Shown in pieces: positions 9,682-19,628 of a stretch of DNA of 64,000 nucleotides (position 1 is the first letter of the stretch; every line of letters starts with the position of its first letter). The position numbers and the translations under genes were made by a program. This stretch comes from CAXXFQ01 sp963674475. GTDB lineage: Bacteria; Planctomycetota; Planctomycetia; Pirellulales; Thermoguttaceae. The notes beneath the pieces are model-generated. The model ran no database searches, had not been told where the DNA came from, and was given only the letters and a program-made list of their open reading frames with translations. The stretch is taken from NCBI GenBank assembly GCA_963674475.2, contig CAXXFQ010000024.1, positions 992,001 through 1,056,000 on the forward strand, given 5' to 3'.

Positions 9682-9747
9682 TTTTTCTTGTCTTCCCTTT
9701 GTGGATAGGAATAACTTCTTCGATTAGCCGGTGTCCTGAAAAAACGT

Positions 9748-10728
9748 TTATCTCTTGCGCCAAATCGTTTCCTCGTCGATCCCCAATCCGGCCCAGCGTT
9801 CGGCCGTCTCTTCGCGGAACCGTCGGGCGTCTTGCGGGTACCCGGCCGTCGGACGCAGTCCGGGCATTTCGCGAGACCAGTACGCGTTAAACGCCCGCAT
9901 GGCCAACTCGCGCAGGTACTTCGACATCATCGACGCCAGCGCCGCCGGAAGGAACGATTCCCCCTTCGCCTGAAACAAAAAACTCGCCCGACGGGTCGAT
10001 GGCCCAAAGCGATACAGGCTGCGCTCGCGCGACTCTTCGTAGACCTCGATAAACTCCTCGGGGAAAAAATCGCTCAACAGATCGGCGTACCGGTTACGTC
10101 CCCCGTGCTTGTCGCAAACCACGTCAATCGGCCCGTCGTCGCATTGCGAAATCGCCTCGGCAATCAGACCAAGCGTCAGCCGGGACAGCGCGAGGCCTTT
10201 CGAATCGTACCGATCGACCAACTGATTGAACCTACGCGGGTAGACGATCCGACTGCGAAGATCAACCAGCCGCGTCCGGGTCTGCTCAAGGGTCGAGCGG
10301 AGGAGCGATTCCGACCGATCCAGTTCTTTTTCGTTCAAATCCAGAGGGAGCCCATGCGAATAATCCGCGGCCCACGGCAGCGACTGCCGATCTTCCCGGG
10401 ACCGCGGATCGGCCGCATCGAAAAAATCGGCCACACCATCGACCGGACGCTCCAACAGCTTCCAAGCGGTCAAAACCGCCTGTTCCAGATGACCAAGCCC
10501 CCCCTTGGGCTTATAAAGTTTCTTGGAATCGGCGATCGCAATCGGACCATCTTTTTTTCGCGATCGATTAGAAGCAATCGCCCCTGCAAGCCGCTCGTAA
10601 AGATCGTGCTTTCCGCTATTGTCGTCGCCGTCGCCGGGAAAAAGCTCCCAAACGCTGACGGAAATGACCAACGGCCCCAAATTCGGTCCATATCCGGCTT
10701 CATCGGTGCCGATCAGATAGGTTGACAT
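9748..10728 (-). CDS. Divergent RNase HII-like protein
   Basis: The N-terminus reads YLIGTDEAGYGPNLGPLV, the first acidic motif of RNase HII (DEAGRGPLAGPV in typical enzymes). It is followed by IADSKKLY, like the family DSK motif, and VVCDKHGGRNRY with a further aspartate near residue 200. At 326 residues it is well above the ~200 of standard RnhB; the extra length is mainly between the DSK motif and the later aspartate. Arginine of the GRG motif is tyrosine here. Removal of RNA from RNA/DNA hybrids is plausible but not proven. It is divergent from the dehydrogenase gene across a 130-nt gap that carries CGATAGT/ACTATCG arms (10746-10785). Confidence 0.7.
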   Translation of the reverse strand: MSTYLIGTDEAGYGPNLGPLVISVSVWELFPGDGDDNSGKHDLYERLAGAIASNRSRKKDGPIAIADSKKLYKPKGGLGHLEQAVLTAWKLLERPVDGVADFFDAADPRSREDRQSLPWAADYSHGLPLDLNEKELDRSESLLRSTLEQTRTRLVDLRSRIVYPRRFNQLVDRYDSKGLALSRLTLGLIAEAISQCDDGPIDVVCDKHGGRNRYADLLSDFFPEEFIEVYEESRERSLYRFGPSTRRASFLFQAKGESFLPAALASMMSKYLRELAMRAFNAYWSREMPGLRPTAGYPQDARRFREETAERWAGLGIDEETIWRKR

Positions 10729-10858
10729 CGTGTCGTACCTCGATACGATAGTTTTTCTTGGGGTTATTTCCTAACTTCACTATCGCCAGTGCTTTAGGCG
10801 ACAGCAAGTCCGCCGGAAATTCAAAACCGCCCAAGAGTAAGGGAAGATTGCCAAAATC

Positions 10859-11899
10859 ATGAAAATCGCCTATTTTACCGGACTGCGCCAGATCGAACTT
10901 CGTGACGAGCCGGTCCCCACATTAAAACGTCCCGGCGACGTCCTCGTCCGGATCGATCGGATCGGCGTTTGCGGGTCGGATGTCCATTATTATGTCGAAG
11001 GCGGCATAGGGGAAGACCGGCTCCGCTATCCGGCCACGTTGGGCCACGAAAGCGCGGGAACGATCGTCGAGGTCGGCTCGGCGGTCAAGAATCTCGGGCC
11101 TGGAACGAAAGTCGTTGTCGAACCGGCCCTTTCCTGCGGAAACTGCGACCAGTGTCGAGCCGGACGACGTCACACCTGCCGGAACCTCCAGTTCATGGGC
11201 TGCCCCGGTCAGGCGCCCGGCGCGGCGGCCCAGTATATGGTCGTCCCGGCCGAAAACGCCTACCCGGTTCCCGACTCGGTCACACTGGACCAGGCCGCAC
11301 TGGCCGAACCGCTGTCGATCGGCATGTACGCCTTTCGCCTCTCGGGAATCCAAACCGGGACCAAGACGGCAATCCTCGGCGCCGGGCCGATCGGACTGAG
11401 CGTATTGCTTTGCGCCAAAGCGGACGTCGAAGGGACCTTTTACATGACCGAGCCGATCGCGCCGCGTCGCGAGATGGCCCGGCAACTGGGCGCCGACTGG
11501 ATCGGCGATCCGACCTCGGTCGACCCGGTCGAAGCTATCCTCGAGCACGAGCCGCTGGGACTCGATACGGTTTTCGAGTGTTCCGGCGACCCGGCCTGCA
11601 TCGATCAGGCCCTCGACTTGCTCGGCCCCGGCGGACGACTGGTTTTGGTCGGAATTCCGCCAACGGTGCGGGTCGAATTCGATATTCATCGGATGCGGCG
11701 CAAGGAGTTGACCTTCATCAACGTCCGACGTCAAAACGAGTGCGTCGCCCCGGTCATCGAGCGGCTTGCCGACGGACGGATCCAGGCCGACGCAATGATT
11801 ACCCATCGATTTTCGTTCGAGCAGATCGGGGACGCGTTCGAACTGGTCGCCGGGTACCGCGACGGCGTCGTCAAGGCGATGCTCGATTTGAATCAATAA
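10859..11899 (+). CDS. Zinc-dependent medium-chain alcohol dehydrogenase (sorbitol/xylitol type)
   Basis: This 346-residue enzyme belongs to the zinc MDR family and probably oxidises a polyol with NAD(P). Catalytic zinc ligands are in GVCGSDVHYY (near residue 37) and GHESAGTIVEVG (near 62). The structural zinc site is the four-cysteine motif CGNCDQCRAGRRHTC. The Rossmann fold begins at AILGAGPIGLSVL, near residue 172. GSDVHYY is typical of sorbitol and xylitol dehydrogenases. It lies 17 nt upstream of fumC on the same strand, so the two may share a transcript without an obvious metabolic link. Confidence 0.9.
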   Translation: MKIAYFTGLRQIELRDEPVPTLKRPGDVLVRIDRIGVCGSDVHYYVEGGIGEDRLRYPATLGHESAGTIVEVGSAVKNLGPGTKVVVEPALSCGNCDQCRAGRRHTCRNLQFMGCPGQAPGAAAQYMVVPAENAYPVPDSVTLDQAALAEPLSIGMYAFRLSGIQTGTKTAILGAGPIGLSVLLCAKADVEGTFYMTEPIAPRREMARQLGADWIGDPTSVDPVEAILEHEPLGLDTVFECSGDPACIDQALDLLGPGGRLVLVGIPPTVRVEFDIHRMRRKELTFINVRRQNECVAPVIERLADGRIQADAMITHRFSFEQIGDAFELVAGYRDGVVKAMLDLNQ

Positions 11900-11916
11900 A
11901 CCAAAGAGGAATGAGA

Positions 11917-13341
<1,425 letters not shown>

Positions 13342-13374
13342 AGTGGTTTTTGTCGAAGGAAAGAAATCCCTGTC

Positions 13375-14445
13375 ATGGCCGAATCCGCTCTGCCGTTGCC
13401 GCTGCCCTTACCTTTACCAAAGATCCCCGATCTCGCGGCAGAGCTGTTTGGGCTTCTCGAAAAAATCCCGCCCGGGCGTGTGACGACCTATGGGCGCCTG
13501 GCGGCGGCACTGGGCGATCCGGTCGCGGCCCGATGGGTCGGTCAGACGTTAATCCGCCATCCGCATGACGAGCACTGCCTTTGTCATCGGGTCGTGCGTG
13601 TCGACGGGACGCTGGGCACCGAGGGTCAGGAAACCGAAGAAAAGCAACGTCGGCTCGAGGCGGAAGGGGTCGAAGTCATTGGCGGCCGCGTCGCATGGGA
13701 CCGGTTCGGCTTTGATTTCGAGCTGTCTCAAAAAAAACGGCCTCTTGAAACGCTACGTCTTTTTCAAGAGCAGGTCCAAGAACGCGCACAAATGGAAACG
13801 CCGTCCCCTCAAAAAAAGCCTCGGTTGGTCGGCGGGGTGGATGTTTCTTATGTGGGGCCGGAGCTGGGAATTGCGGGCTATTGTCTCGTCGAGTTGGAAA
13901 CCGCCAAGGTGGTTTGGTCGACGACAGTCGCGCATCCGGTTCGATTCCCGTATATCACCGGCTACTTGTCGTTCCGGGAACTGCCGCTGTTGTTGGCCCT
14001 GATGGAAAAGGTCCGCGCGGCCGGGTGGGAGGACGATGTCCTGCTGGTCGACGGCAGTGGGATGCTACATCCTCGCGGCGCGGGGATCGCGACCCATTTG
14101 GGCGTGGTGCTGGACTGCCCGACGATCGGAGCGACGAAGAAACTGCTTTGCGGGCAGGTTGATCTGAAGGAGATGGCCCCTCGGGAAGTGCGTCCGGTGG
14201 TCTGGAACGGGGCGGCGATCGGCGCGGCGATCCGTCCGACTTCCGGGAGTCGGCGTCCGATTTTCGTTTCCCCCGGTCATCGGACGGACCCGGGGTTTGC
14301 GGTAGAGTTGGCTTTGAAACTATTGAAGGGGCACCGTCTGCCGGAGCCAATATATTGGGCCGATAGAATGAGTAGGGAAAAGAAAAACAAAGAGAGGGAT
14401 TGCGAAGCAATCCCGTTCCAAAAAGTTTTTAAGGGGAGAGTTTGA
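13375..14445 (+). CDS. nfi: Fusion of O6-alkylguanine methyltransferase-like domain and endonuclease V
   Basis: Two DNA repair domains are joined in 356 residues. Residues 20-112 match the MGMT/ATL DNA-binding domain: IPPGRVTTYGRLAAALG, the arginine-finger segment AARWVGQTL, and LCHRVVRVDG with a cysteine (C70) where MGMT has the PCHR acceptor. Proline is leucine and the preceding Asn hinge is not conserved, so transferase activity is uncertain. Residues 148-325 are endonuclease V, which cuts near deoxyinosine: VGGVDVSY (D156), YLSFRELP (E202), LLVDGSGMLHPRG (D226, H232), GATKKLL and SPGHRTD. The final ~23 residues are encoded by repeat copy B, whose sequence also supplies the stop codon. A GAAGGAAAG site precedes the ATG. 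Confidence 0.88.
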   Translation: MAESALPLPLPLPLPKIPDLAAELFGLLEKIPPGRVTTYGRLAAALGDPVAARWVGQTLIRHPHDEHCLCHRVVRVDGTLGTEGQETEEKQRRLEAEGVEVIGGRVAWDRFGFDFELSQKKRPLETLRLFQEQVQERAQMETPSPQKKPRLVGGVDVSYVGPELGIAGYCLVELETAKVVWSTTVAHPVRFPYITGYLSFRELPLLLALMEKVRAAGWEDDVLLVDGSGMLHPRGAGIATHLGVVLDCPTIGATKKLLCGQVDLKEMAPREVRPVVWNGAAIGAAIRPTSGSRRPIFVSPGHRTDPGFAVELALKLLKGHRLPEPIYWADRMSREKKNKERDCEAIPFQKVFKGRV

Positions 14446-14508
14446 GAGGGGACAATTTTCAAAATGTCCCCTCTCATTCAAAAAATACAGGTGACGGCAA
14501 CGCCGTCA
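14376..14508 (+). repeat. Interspersed four-palindrome repeat, copy B
   Basis: Same order as the other copies: A-rich lead, GGGATTGC-GAA-GCAATCCC (14396-14414), AAAAAGTTTTT, the long GAGAGGGGACA stem (14444-14475) and TGACGGC-AAC-GCCGTCA (14492-14508). It overlaps the 3' end of the EndoV fusion gene, whose TGA at 14443-14445 is the first base pairs of the long stem. It sits between convergent genes. Confidence 0.92.
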
Positions 14509-14542
14509 CTCAATTACCCATGAAAATCTCAATAAAAACCGC

Positions 14543-15007
14543 TCATTGCCGGGCTTCATGCTCAGGCTTATCTCCTTCACCCTTTGCTTTCCTGTTCCAG
14601 ACCATGCCGCCAATCGATGCGAAAAAATAGGGCAGAACGAGGAAAGGGATATAGCGAATAGGTGTTAGCACAACAGTGATAGTAGCGCCGGTTGGTCCGA
14701 TCTTCGTCGAGTCAATTCTGAAAATGAGGGAAATACTAAGAAACATCATGCATGACCAAGCCGCGATGGCACCGCAGTACGAAATTTTGAGTGACTCATC
14801 TTTAAGAAAAGCACTATGGAGGAGGAACAACAGTGCCAGAACCAGATAAGGAACCGTCAAGCTGATTGGAAACTGGGTCCAAAAATTTTTAGCAATCCCT
14901 TCAGAATGTTGAGAATTGATTATTCCGAAAGTGCGATGAACCAAACCAGGCACTCCGAGAAGAAAGAGAATAGCGAACAAATACAGGTTTCTTGTTCGAT
15001 GTTCCAT
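14543..15007 (-). CDS. Small four-span membrane protein, unknown
   Basis: I do not recognise this 154-residue protein. It has four hydrophobic stretches, near residues 8-24, 48-66, 76-96 and 108-132, with a charged C-terminal tail (KAKGEGDKPEHEARQ). That pattern fits an integral inner-membrane protein with its C-terminus in the cytoplasm. It starts 36 nt after the KorB-KorC stop on the same strand, so it could be the last gene of that operon. Its composition is more AT-rich than the kor genes, which argues that it may be a later addition. Repeat copy B lies at its 3' side. Confidence 0.6.
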   Translation of the reverse strand: MEHRTRNLYLFAILFLLGVPGLVHRTFGIINSQHSEGIAKNFWTQFPISLTVPYLVLALLFLLHSAFLKDESLKISYCGAIAAWSCMMFLSISLIFRIDSTKIGPTGATITVVLTPIRYIPFLVLPYFFASIGGMVWNRKAKGEGDKPEHEARQ

Positions 15008-15043
15008 GGTCGTGTAGCCCCTTTAGTATTTCATCCAATACCC

Positions 15044-16453
15044 CTACTCCCCGAACGAAAACCCTTTTTCTATCGCCGCAACGTTCAACCGATACAATTT
15101 TTCTTTCGGGAAAGAATCTTTAAGCAACGCGCGCCAATCGTCGAGTGTGAACAACCCCGTTTGTGCCGCAAGGTGACCGAGAATGACGGTGTTGGCCGCC
15201 TTGACGTTGCCAAGCTCCTTGGCCAGATCGGTCGCGGGGATGGCGAGCGTCTTGGCCGGAAGGTTGTCGGGCACCTCGTCGATCAACGACGAGTTATAGA
15301 CAATCACGCCGTCTTCGGGGACCAGGGGAGCAAACTTGAACATCGACGGCTTGTTCATCGCGACCAGCAAGTTCGGACGATCGACCACCGGGGTACCGAT
15401 CGGTCGGGAACCGATCACGACCGAGCAATTGGCCACGCCACCGCGCATTTCGGGGCCGTAGGACGGAAGCCAAGTGACCTCGCAATCCTTTTTCATCGCC
15501 GCCTGCGCCAAAATCAAGCCGAGGGAAAGCACCCCCTGCCCGCCAAACCCGGCCGCCTTGAAACGAACTTCTTGGTATGGCAGATCGATCGTGGTCGATT
15601 GTTCATTTGCCTCGGATTCGAGACCGAGAACCTCGGCAATTTCAGAGAATTCCGGCTTATGAAGCTTTCGGATAACCGGCCCCGACTCGTCGATCGTGTC
15701 TTTGAGGACGCCCAGCGGAAAATGTTCGGCGACCACCTCGTCGACCCATCGACACGCATCAACCGGCGTCTTGCGCCAGTTAGTCGGGCATTGCGAGAGG
15801 ACCTCGATGAAGACGTACCCCTTGCGATCTTTTTGGGCCTGGAGCCCTTTTTGGATGACCTTCCGCGCTTGCCGAATATTCTTCGGCGAGTTGACTCCGA
15901 CTCGCGCAACCAGGACCGGCGCGTCGAGCGTGGCGATAATCTCGGCCATCCGCAGCGGCGGCCCGTCGTTGACCACGGTCCGTCCGTAGGGCGAAGTGGT
16001 CGTCTTTTGGCCAACCAGCGTCGTCGGGGCGAGCTGTCCACCGGTCATCCCGTAGATCGTGTTGTTGACGAAAAAGACGATCATGTTTTCGCCCCGATTG
16101 GCCGCGTGCAGGGCGTTATTGGTGCCGATCGCCGCCAGGTCGCCGTCCCCTTGGTACGAGATGGTGATCCCGTCGGGATTCGAACGACTCACGCCGGTCG
16201 CCACCGCCGAAGCGCGTCCGTGTGGCGACGAAACGCCCGCGCACTCGAAGTAGTAATAGAGAAAAACGCCACACCCGACCGGGCCGACGATCAAGGTTTG
16301 ATCCTGGATTCCCAGTTCGCTGATCGTTTGAGCCATCAGTTTGTTGAGAACACCGTGACCGCAACCGGGGCAGTAATGGGTCGTATCTTTTTGCGCCGGT
16401 TTGCGATAGAAGGTATCAAAAAAACTGGCCGGTTTTTGAAGGACCGAACTCAT
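15044..16453 (-). CDS. korB: 2-oxoacid:ferredoxin oxidoreductase, fused beta and gamma subunits
   Basis: The enzyme oxidatively decarboxylates a 2-oxoacid to acyl-CoA and reduces ferredoxin, or runs in reverse. Residues 1-280 are the thiamine-diphosphate-binding beta subunit: HYCPGCGHGVLNKL with cluster cysteines, and YQGDGDLAAIG with downstream NN as the TPP/Mg motif. Residues 285-469 are the gamma subunit, starting at RFKAAGFGGQGVLSLG. Normally these are separate proteins. The alpha subunit lies 55 nt upstream and the delta-like ferredoxin is fused to the synthetase at 17673. Motifs do not separate 2-oxoglutarate from branched-chain or aryl 2-oxoacids. Confidence 0.92.
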   Translation of the reverse strand: MSSVLQKPASFFDTFYRKPAQKDTTHYCPGCGHGVLNKLMAQTISELGIQDQTLIVGPVGCGVFLYYYFECAGVSSPHGRASAVATGVSRSNPDGITISYQGDGDLAAIGTNNALHAANRGENMIVFFVNNTIYGMTGGQLAPTTLVGQKTTTSPYGRTVVNDGPPLRMAEIIATLDAPVLVARVGVNSPKNIRQARKVIQKGLQAQKDRKGYVFIEVLSQCPTNWRKTPVDACRWVDEVVAEHFPLGVLKDTIDESGPVIRKLHKPEFSEIAEVLGLESEANEQSTTIDLPYQEVRFKAAGFGGQGVLSLGLILAQAAMKKDCEVTWLPSYGPEMRGGVANCSVVIGSRPIGTPVVDRPNLLVAMNKPSMFKFAPLVPEDGVIVYNSSLIDEVPDNLPAKTLAIPATDLAKELGNVKAANTVILGHLAAQTGLFTLDDWRALLKDSFPKEKLYRLNVAAIEKGFSFGE

Positions 16454-16508
16454 CGTGTTTCACCGTGGATTTTTATAGGGGTAAGGTCTTTTGTCTTTGG
16501 GAAGGTGC

Positions 16509-17552
16509 CTATTTTTTCAGCTGTTTTTTCACTTTCGCGATCACCTCTTCGGCCGTGGGCAGATTGCCACCGACGCGACCGAGGAAACTGACCGGATTGT
16601 GCGGCAACGCCAACCGAACGTCTTCGATAAACTGTCCCGTCGAAAGCTCGACCGCCAGAAAACGAGTGTACTCGCCCGCGCACTGACGGAACGTTTTGGT
16701 CGGGAACGGCCAGAGGGTGATCGGGCGAATCAAACCGGCCTTGATCCCTTCGGAGCGAAGCTGTTCGACGACGGTCCGCAACAAACGGCTGACGATCCCG
16801 TAACCGGTGAGAATCACCTCGGCATCGTCGGTCAGATAGGTTTCGGCCGCGGTCTCCTTCTCGGCAATCACTTGATACTTCGCGTCGAGACGGCGGATGT
16901 GGGCTTCCATGTCGTCGAAGTCGAGATAGATCGAGGTGATCAGGTTCTCGTTCGTTTCCGAGGAGGGATCTACCTTCCACGGCTTGTCGACACCGCGAAC
17001 TGCCTCCTCGTGAACATCGATCGGCTCCATCATCTGGCCCAACGTCGCGTCGGTCAGCAAATAGACCGGCGTACGATACTGATCGGCCAGTTCGAACGCG
17101 CGGATGGTCAACTCGTACATCTCCTTGACACTGCAGGGCGCCAAGACGGGAGTCCGATAGTTGCCGTGACCGCCCCCTTTGACCACCTGCCAATAGTCGC
17201 CCTGTTCGGGACCGATATTGCCCAGCCCCGGCCCGACCCGCTGGACATCGACAATGACCGACGGCAAGTCCGCTCCGGCCAGATAGGAAACCCCCTCTTG
17301 CTTGAGGCTGATTCCCGGCCCCGAGCTGGCCGTCATCACGCGCAGGCCGCTCGACGCCGCGCCGTAGACCATGTTGATCGCCCCGATTTCGCTCTCGGCC
17401 TGGATGAAGATCTTATCGAGCTTCAAAAAAGTTTCGCTCGCCTTGTGGGCGATTTCGCTTGCCGGGGTGATCGGGTATCCGAAATAGGCGTCGCAACCGG
17501 CGACCAACGCGCCGATGACGACCGCTTCGTTTCCTTTAACCAGTTTTTTCAA
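16509..17552 (-). CDS. korA: 2-oxoacid:ferredoxin oxidoreductase alpha subunit
   Basis: This 347-residue protein is the alpha subunit, holding the pyrimidine-binding domain (domain I) and domain II. KGNEAVVIGALVAGCDAYFG and YPITPASEIAHKASE are the family N-terminal motifs, and GPGLGNIGPEQGDYWQ is also conserved. No gamma domain is attached; that is fused to beta in the next gene. The best start is the TTG at 17552, directly before KKLVKGNE; no ATG fits. Upstream, a 120-nt spacer with two hairpins separates it from the synthetase gene, so its expression may be lower than that of the upstream genes. Confidence 0.92.
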   Translation of the reverse strand: MKKLVKGNEAVVIGALVAGCDAYFGYPITPASEIAHKASETFLKLDKIFIQAESEIGAINMVYGAASSGLRVMTASSGPGISLKQEGVSYLAGADLPSVIVDVQRVGPGLGNIGPEQGDYWQVVKGGGHGNYRTPVLAPCSVKEMYELTIRAFELADQYRTPVYLLTDATLGQMMEPIDVHEEAVRGVDKPWKVDPSSETNENLITSIYLDFDDMEAHIRRLDAKYQVIAEKETAAETYLTDDAEVILTGYGIVSRLLRTVVEQLRSEGIKAGLIRPITLWPFPTKTFRQCAGEYTRFLAVELSTGQFIEDVRLALPHNPVSFLGRVGGNLPTAEEVIAKVKKQLKK

Positions 17553-17621
17553 GACTCGTGTTCCTTAACTCGCTTTTTCCTATTAGCAAAAAAGTGAGCC
17601 CTTGAATTTCAGGTTTCTCCT

Positions 17622-17649
17622 GAAAAACCGGGCTCCTCGCTGGGAGCCC
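17622..17649 (-). terminator. Internal terminator-like hairpin between synthetase-ferredoxin gene and korA
   Basis: On the minus strand GGGCTCC-CAGCGA-GGAGCCC forms a 7-bp GC-rich stem (17649-17630), followed by GG and five T residues. This is the form of an intrinsic terminator inside an operon. A second hairpin, TTCAGG-TTTCT-CCTGAA (17607-17623), follows it directly. Partial termination or mRNA processing would set different levels of the two halves of the operon. Confidence 0.55.
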
Positions 17650-17672
17650 TCGAAGCATCACTTATGCGAGAT

Positions 17673-19568
17673 TCAATTAGTGCCTGCTTTTTTCGGCTTG
17701 GGAATGACCGTGATTCCACCCGGTTCGGGACAAACGTAGTAACAGGTCCCACAACCGGTACAGCCTTCACCGACATATTCGGTCGCCGCATAGCCCAGAG
17801 CGTTGATCGTTTCCCCTTGGCGAAGGAGTTTTTTCGGACAAAACTCAATGCACAACCCGCACGCCTTGCACTGGTCGGCATGGATGAGGACCCCTGGCCC
17901 TTGAAGTTTTTCTTCCTCGGCAAAGACGTTCTGGTCAATACCCAAACGCTCTTTGGCCCATTCTCGTAATTGGTATTTTTGCACTTTTCCGCTGGCAGTA
18001 AGAGGATAGTGGTCGACAAAAAAGACATGTTTGGGGACCTTGTACCGGGCGATCTTGCTTCGGGCAAAGTCACGCACGTCTTCCTCGGTCAGATCGGCCC
18101 CTTCGGCCGGAATGATGAACGCCCCGACGATCTCCCCGAAATCCGGATCCGGAATCCCGACGACCTGGACGTTTTGCACCCCATCAAGGGTATGCAAAAA
18201 CTCCTCGATTTCGCGAGGATATATATTCTCACCCCGGCGAATAATCATATCTTTGATCCGCCCGGTTATTCGATAATACCCGTCTTCGTCGCAAACAGCC
18301 AGGTCCCCGCTGTGGAGCCAGCCTTCCTGGTCGATCGCCTCGGCGGTCGCCTCGGGCATGTTATAGTAGCCCTTCATGACATTGTACCCACGGCAGCAAA
18401 TTTCTCCCTGCTGATCGGGCCCGAGCGTCTTGAGCGTTTCGGGATCGACAATCTTGACCTCGATCTCCGGCAAAGCCCGACCAACCGTGCTGACGCGCCG
18501 CTCAAGGCTATCGTCAGTCCGCGTTTGCGCAAAAACCGGCGAAGCCTCGGTCAGACCGTAGGCGATCGTAACCTCTTTCATGTGCATCTTTTCGACCACC
18601 TGCCGCATCGACTCGATCGGACAAGGCGACCCGGCCATAATCCCCGTCCGAAGCGAGGTCAGGTCGAACATCTCGAACATCGGGTGGGACAGTTCGGCAA
18701 TGAACATGCTCGGCACGCCATAAAGAGCCGTGCATCGCTCTTTTTGGACCGCCGCCAGGACCAAAAGCGGATCAAACTGTTCAATCATCACCAGTGTCCC
18801 GCCATGGGTCACCAGCGCCAAAACGCCCAGGACCATGCCGAAACAATGAAACAACGGCACCGGAAGGCAAACCCGCTCGTTCTCGGTAAATTTCTGGCAC
18901 TCGCCGATATAAAACCCGTTGTTGAGCACGTTCCGATGTGTCAGCATTACCCCCTTGGGAAAACCGGTCGTCCCAGAGGTGTACTGCATGTTGATCACGT
19001 CGTCGCAGTGGAGTTTACCGGTCACCGCATCAAGTTCGGTATCAGGCGTATGATCGCCCAAAAGCATCAACTCTTCGGTATTGTACATACCGCGATGCTT
19101 TTCCTGGCCGATGAAGATCACACTTTCCAAACGGGGAAAACGGTCGCTTTTGAGATGCCCCCGCTCGCACGTTTTCATCTCGGGGATCAGCTCGGAAAAG
19201 ATGTCGAGGTAGTCGGTGTCGCGAAACCGGTCGATGATCGCGACCGCTTTCATGTCCGACTGTTTGAGGACGTATTCAACCTCGTGGCTCTTATAAAACG
19301 TGTTGATCGTCACCAACACGGCGCCGATCTTCGCCGTGGCAAACATGAACGTCAGCCAATCGGGGACGTTACGCGACCAGATCCCCACATGGTCGCCCGG
19401 GCCAATGCCGATCGCCAATAATCCCTTGGCCAACCGGTCGACCCGCGCGCCGAACTCCTCATAGGTGAAACGCAGATCGCGATCGGGATAGACCAAAAAC
19501 TCACGTTTTGGGTCCTTGCGAATCTGGTCGTCAAAAAATTGTCCTATCGTGGCATCGGTAAACAACAT
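17673..19568 (-). CDS. Acyl-CoA synthetase fused to a 2x[4Fe-4S] ferredoxin (KorD-like)
   Basis: Residues 1-550 form an AMP-forming acyl-CoA synthetase: MQYTSGTTGFPKGVMLTHRN is the P-loop-like motif A3, YGLTEASPV is A5, GWLHSGDLAVCDEDGYYRITGR is A7-A8 (cited in part), and PLTASGKVQKYQLRE has the A10 catalytic lysine. FYKSHEVEYVLKQSD is typical of medium-chain fatty-acid ligases. Residues 565-631 form a two-cluster ferredoxin: CKACGLCIEFCP and CTGCGTCYYVCPEPGG, resembling KorD. Normally KorD is separate. The fusion puts the electron carrier of the downstream oxidoreductase on the enzyme that makes or uses its acyl-CoA. It lies between the thioesterase and korA genes. Confidence 0.92.
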   Translation of the reverse strand: MLFTDATIGQFFDDQIRKDPKREFLVYPDRDLRFTYEEFGARVDRLAKGLLAIGIGPGDHVGIWSRNVPDWLTFMFATAKIGAVLVTINTFYKSHEVEYVLKQSDMKAVAIIDRFRDTDYLDIFSELIPEMKTCERGHLKSDRFPRLESVIFIGQEKHRGMYNTEELMLLGDHTPDTELDAVTGKLHCDDVINMQYTSGTTGFPKGVMLTHRNVLNNGFYIGECQKFTENERVCLPVPLFHCFGMVLGVLALVTHGGTLVMIEQFDPLLVLAAVQKERCTALYGVPSMFIAELSHPMFEMFDLTSLRTGIMAGSPCPIESMRQVVEKMHMKEVTIAYGLTEASPVFAQTRTDDSLERRVSTVGRALPEIEVKIVDPETLKTLGPDQQGEICCRGYNVMKGYYNMPEATAEAIDQEGWLHSGDLAVCDEDGYYRITGRIKDMIIRRGENIYPREIEEFLHTLDGVQNVQVVGIPDPDFGEIVGAFIIPAEGADLTEEDVRDFARSKIARYKVPKHVFFVDHYPLTASGKVQKYQLREWAKERLGIDQNVFAEEEKLQGPGVLIHADQCKACGLCIEFCPKKLLRQGETINALGYAATEYVGEGCTGCGTCYYVCPEPGGITVIPKPKKAGTN

Positions 19569-19628
19569 GTTGGTCGACTCGGTCGAAAGGGAAAAAGGTC
19601 GTCTTTTTAAACGGGGTTCTTACGAGAA

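Noticed and set aside
14442..14630. Small proteins starting MRGDNFQNVPSH or similar, seen at several places
   Set aside because: They are translations of the interspersed palindromic repeat, not conserved genes.
17970..19421. Plus-strand open frame of 483 codons
   Set aside because: Antisense to the acyl-CoA synthetase gene.
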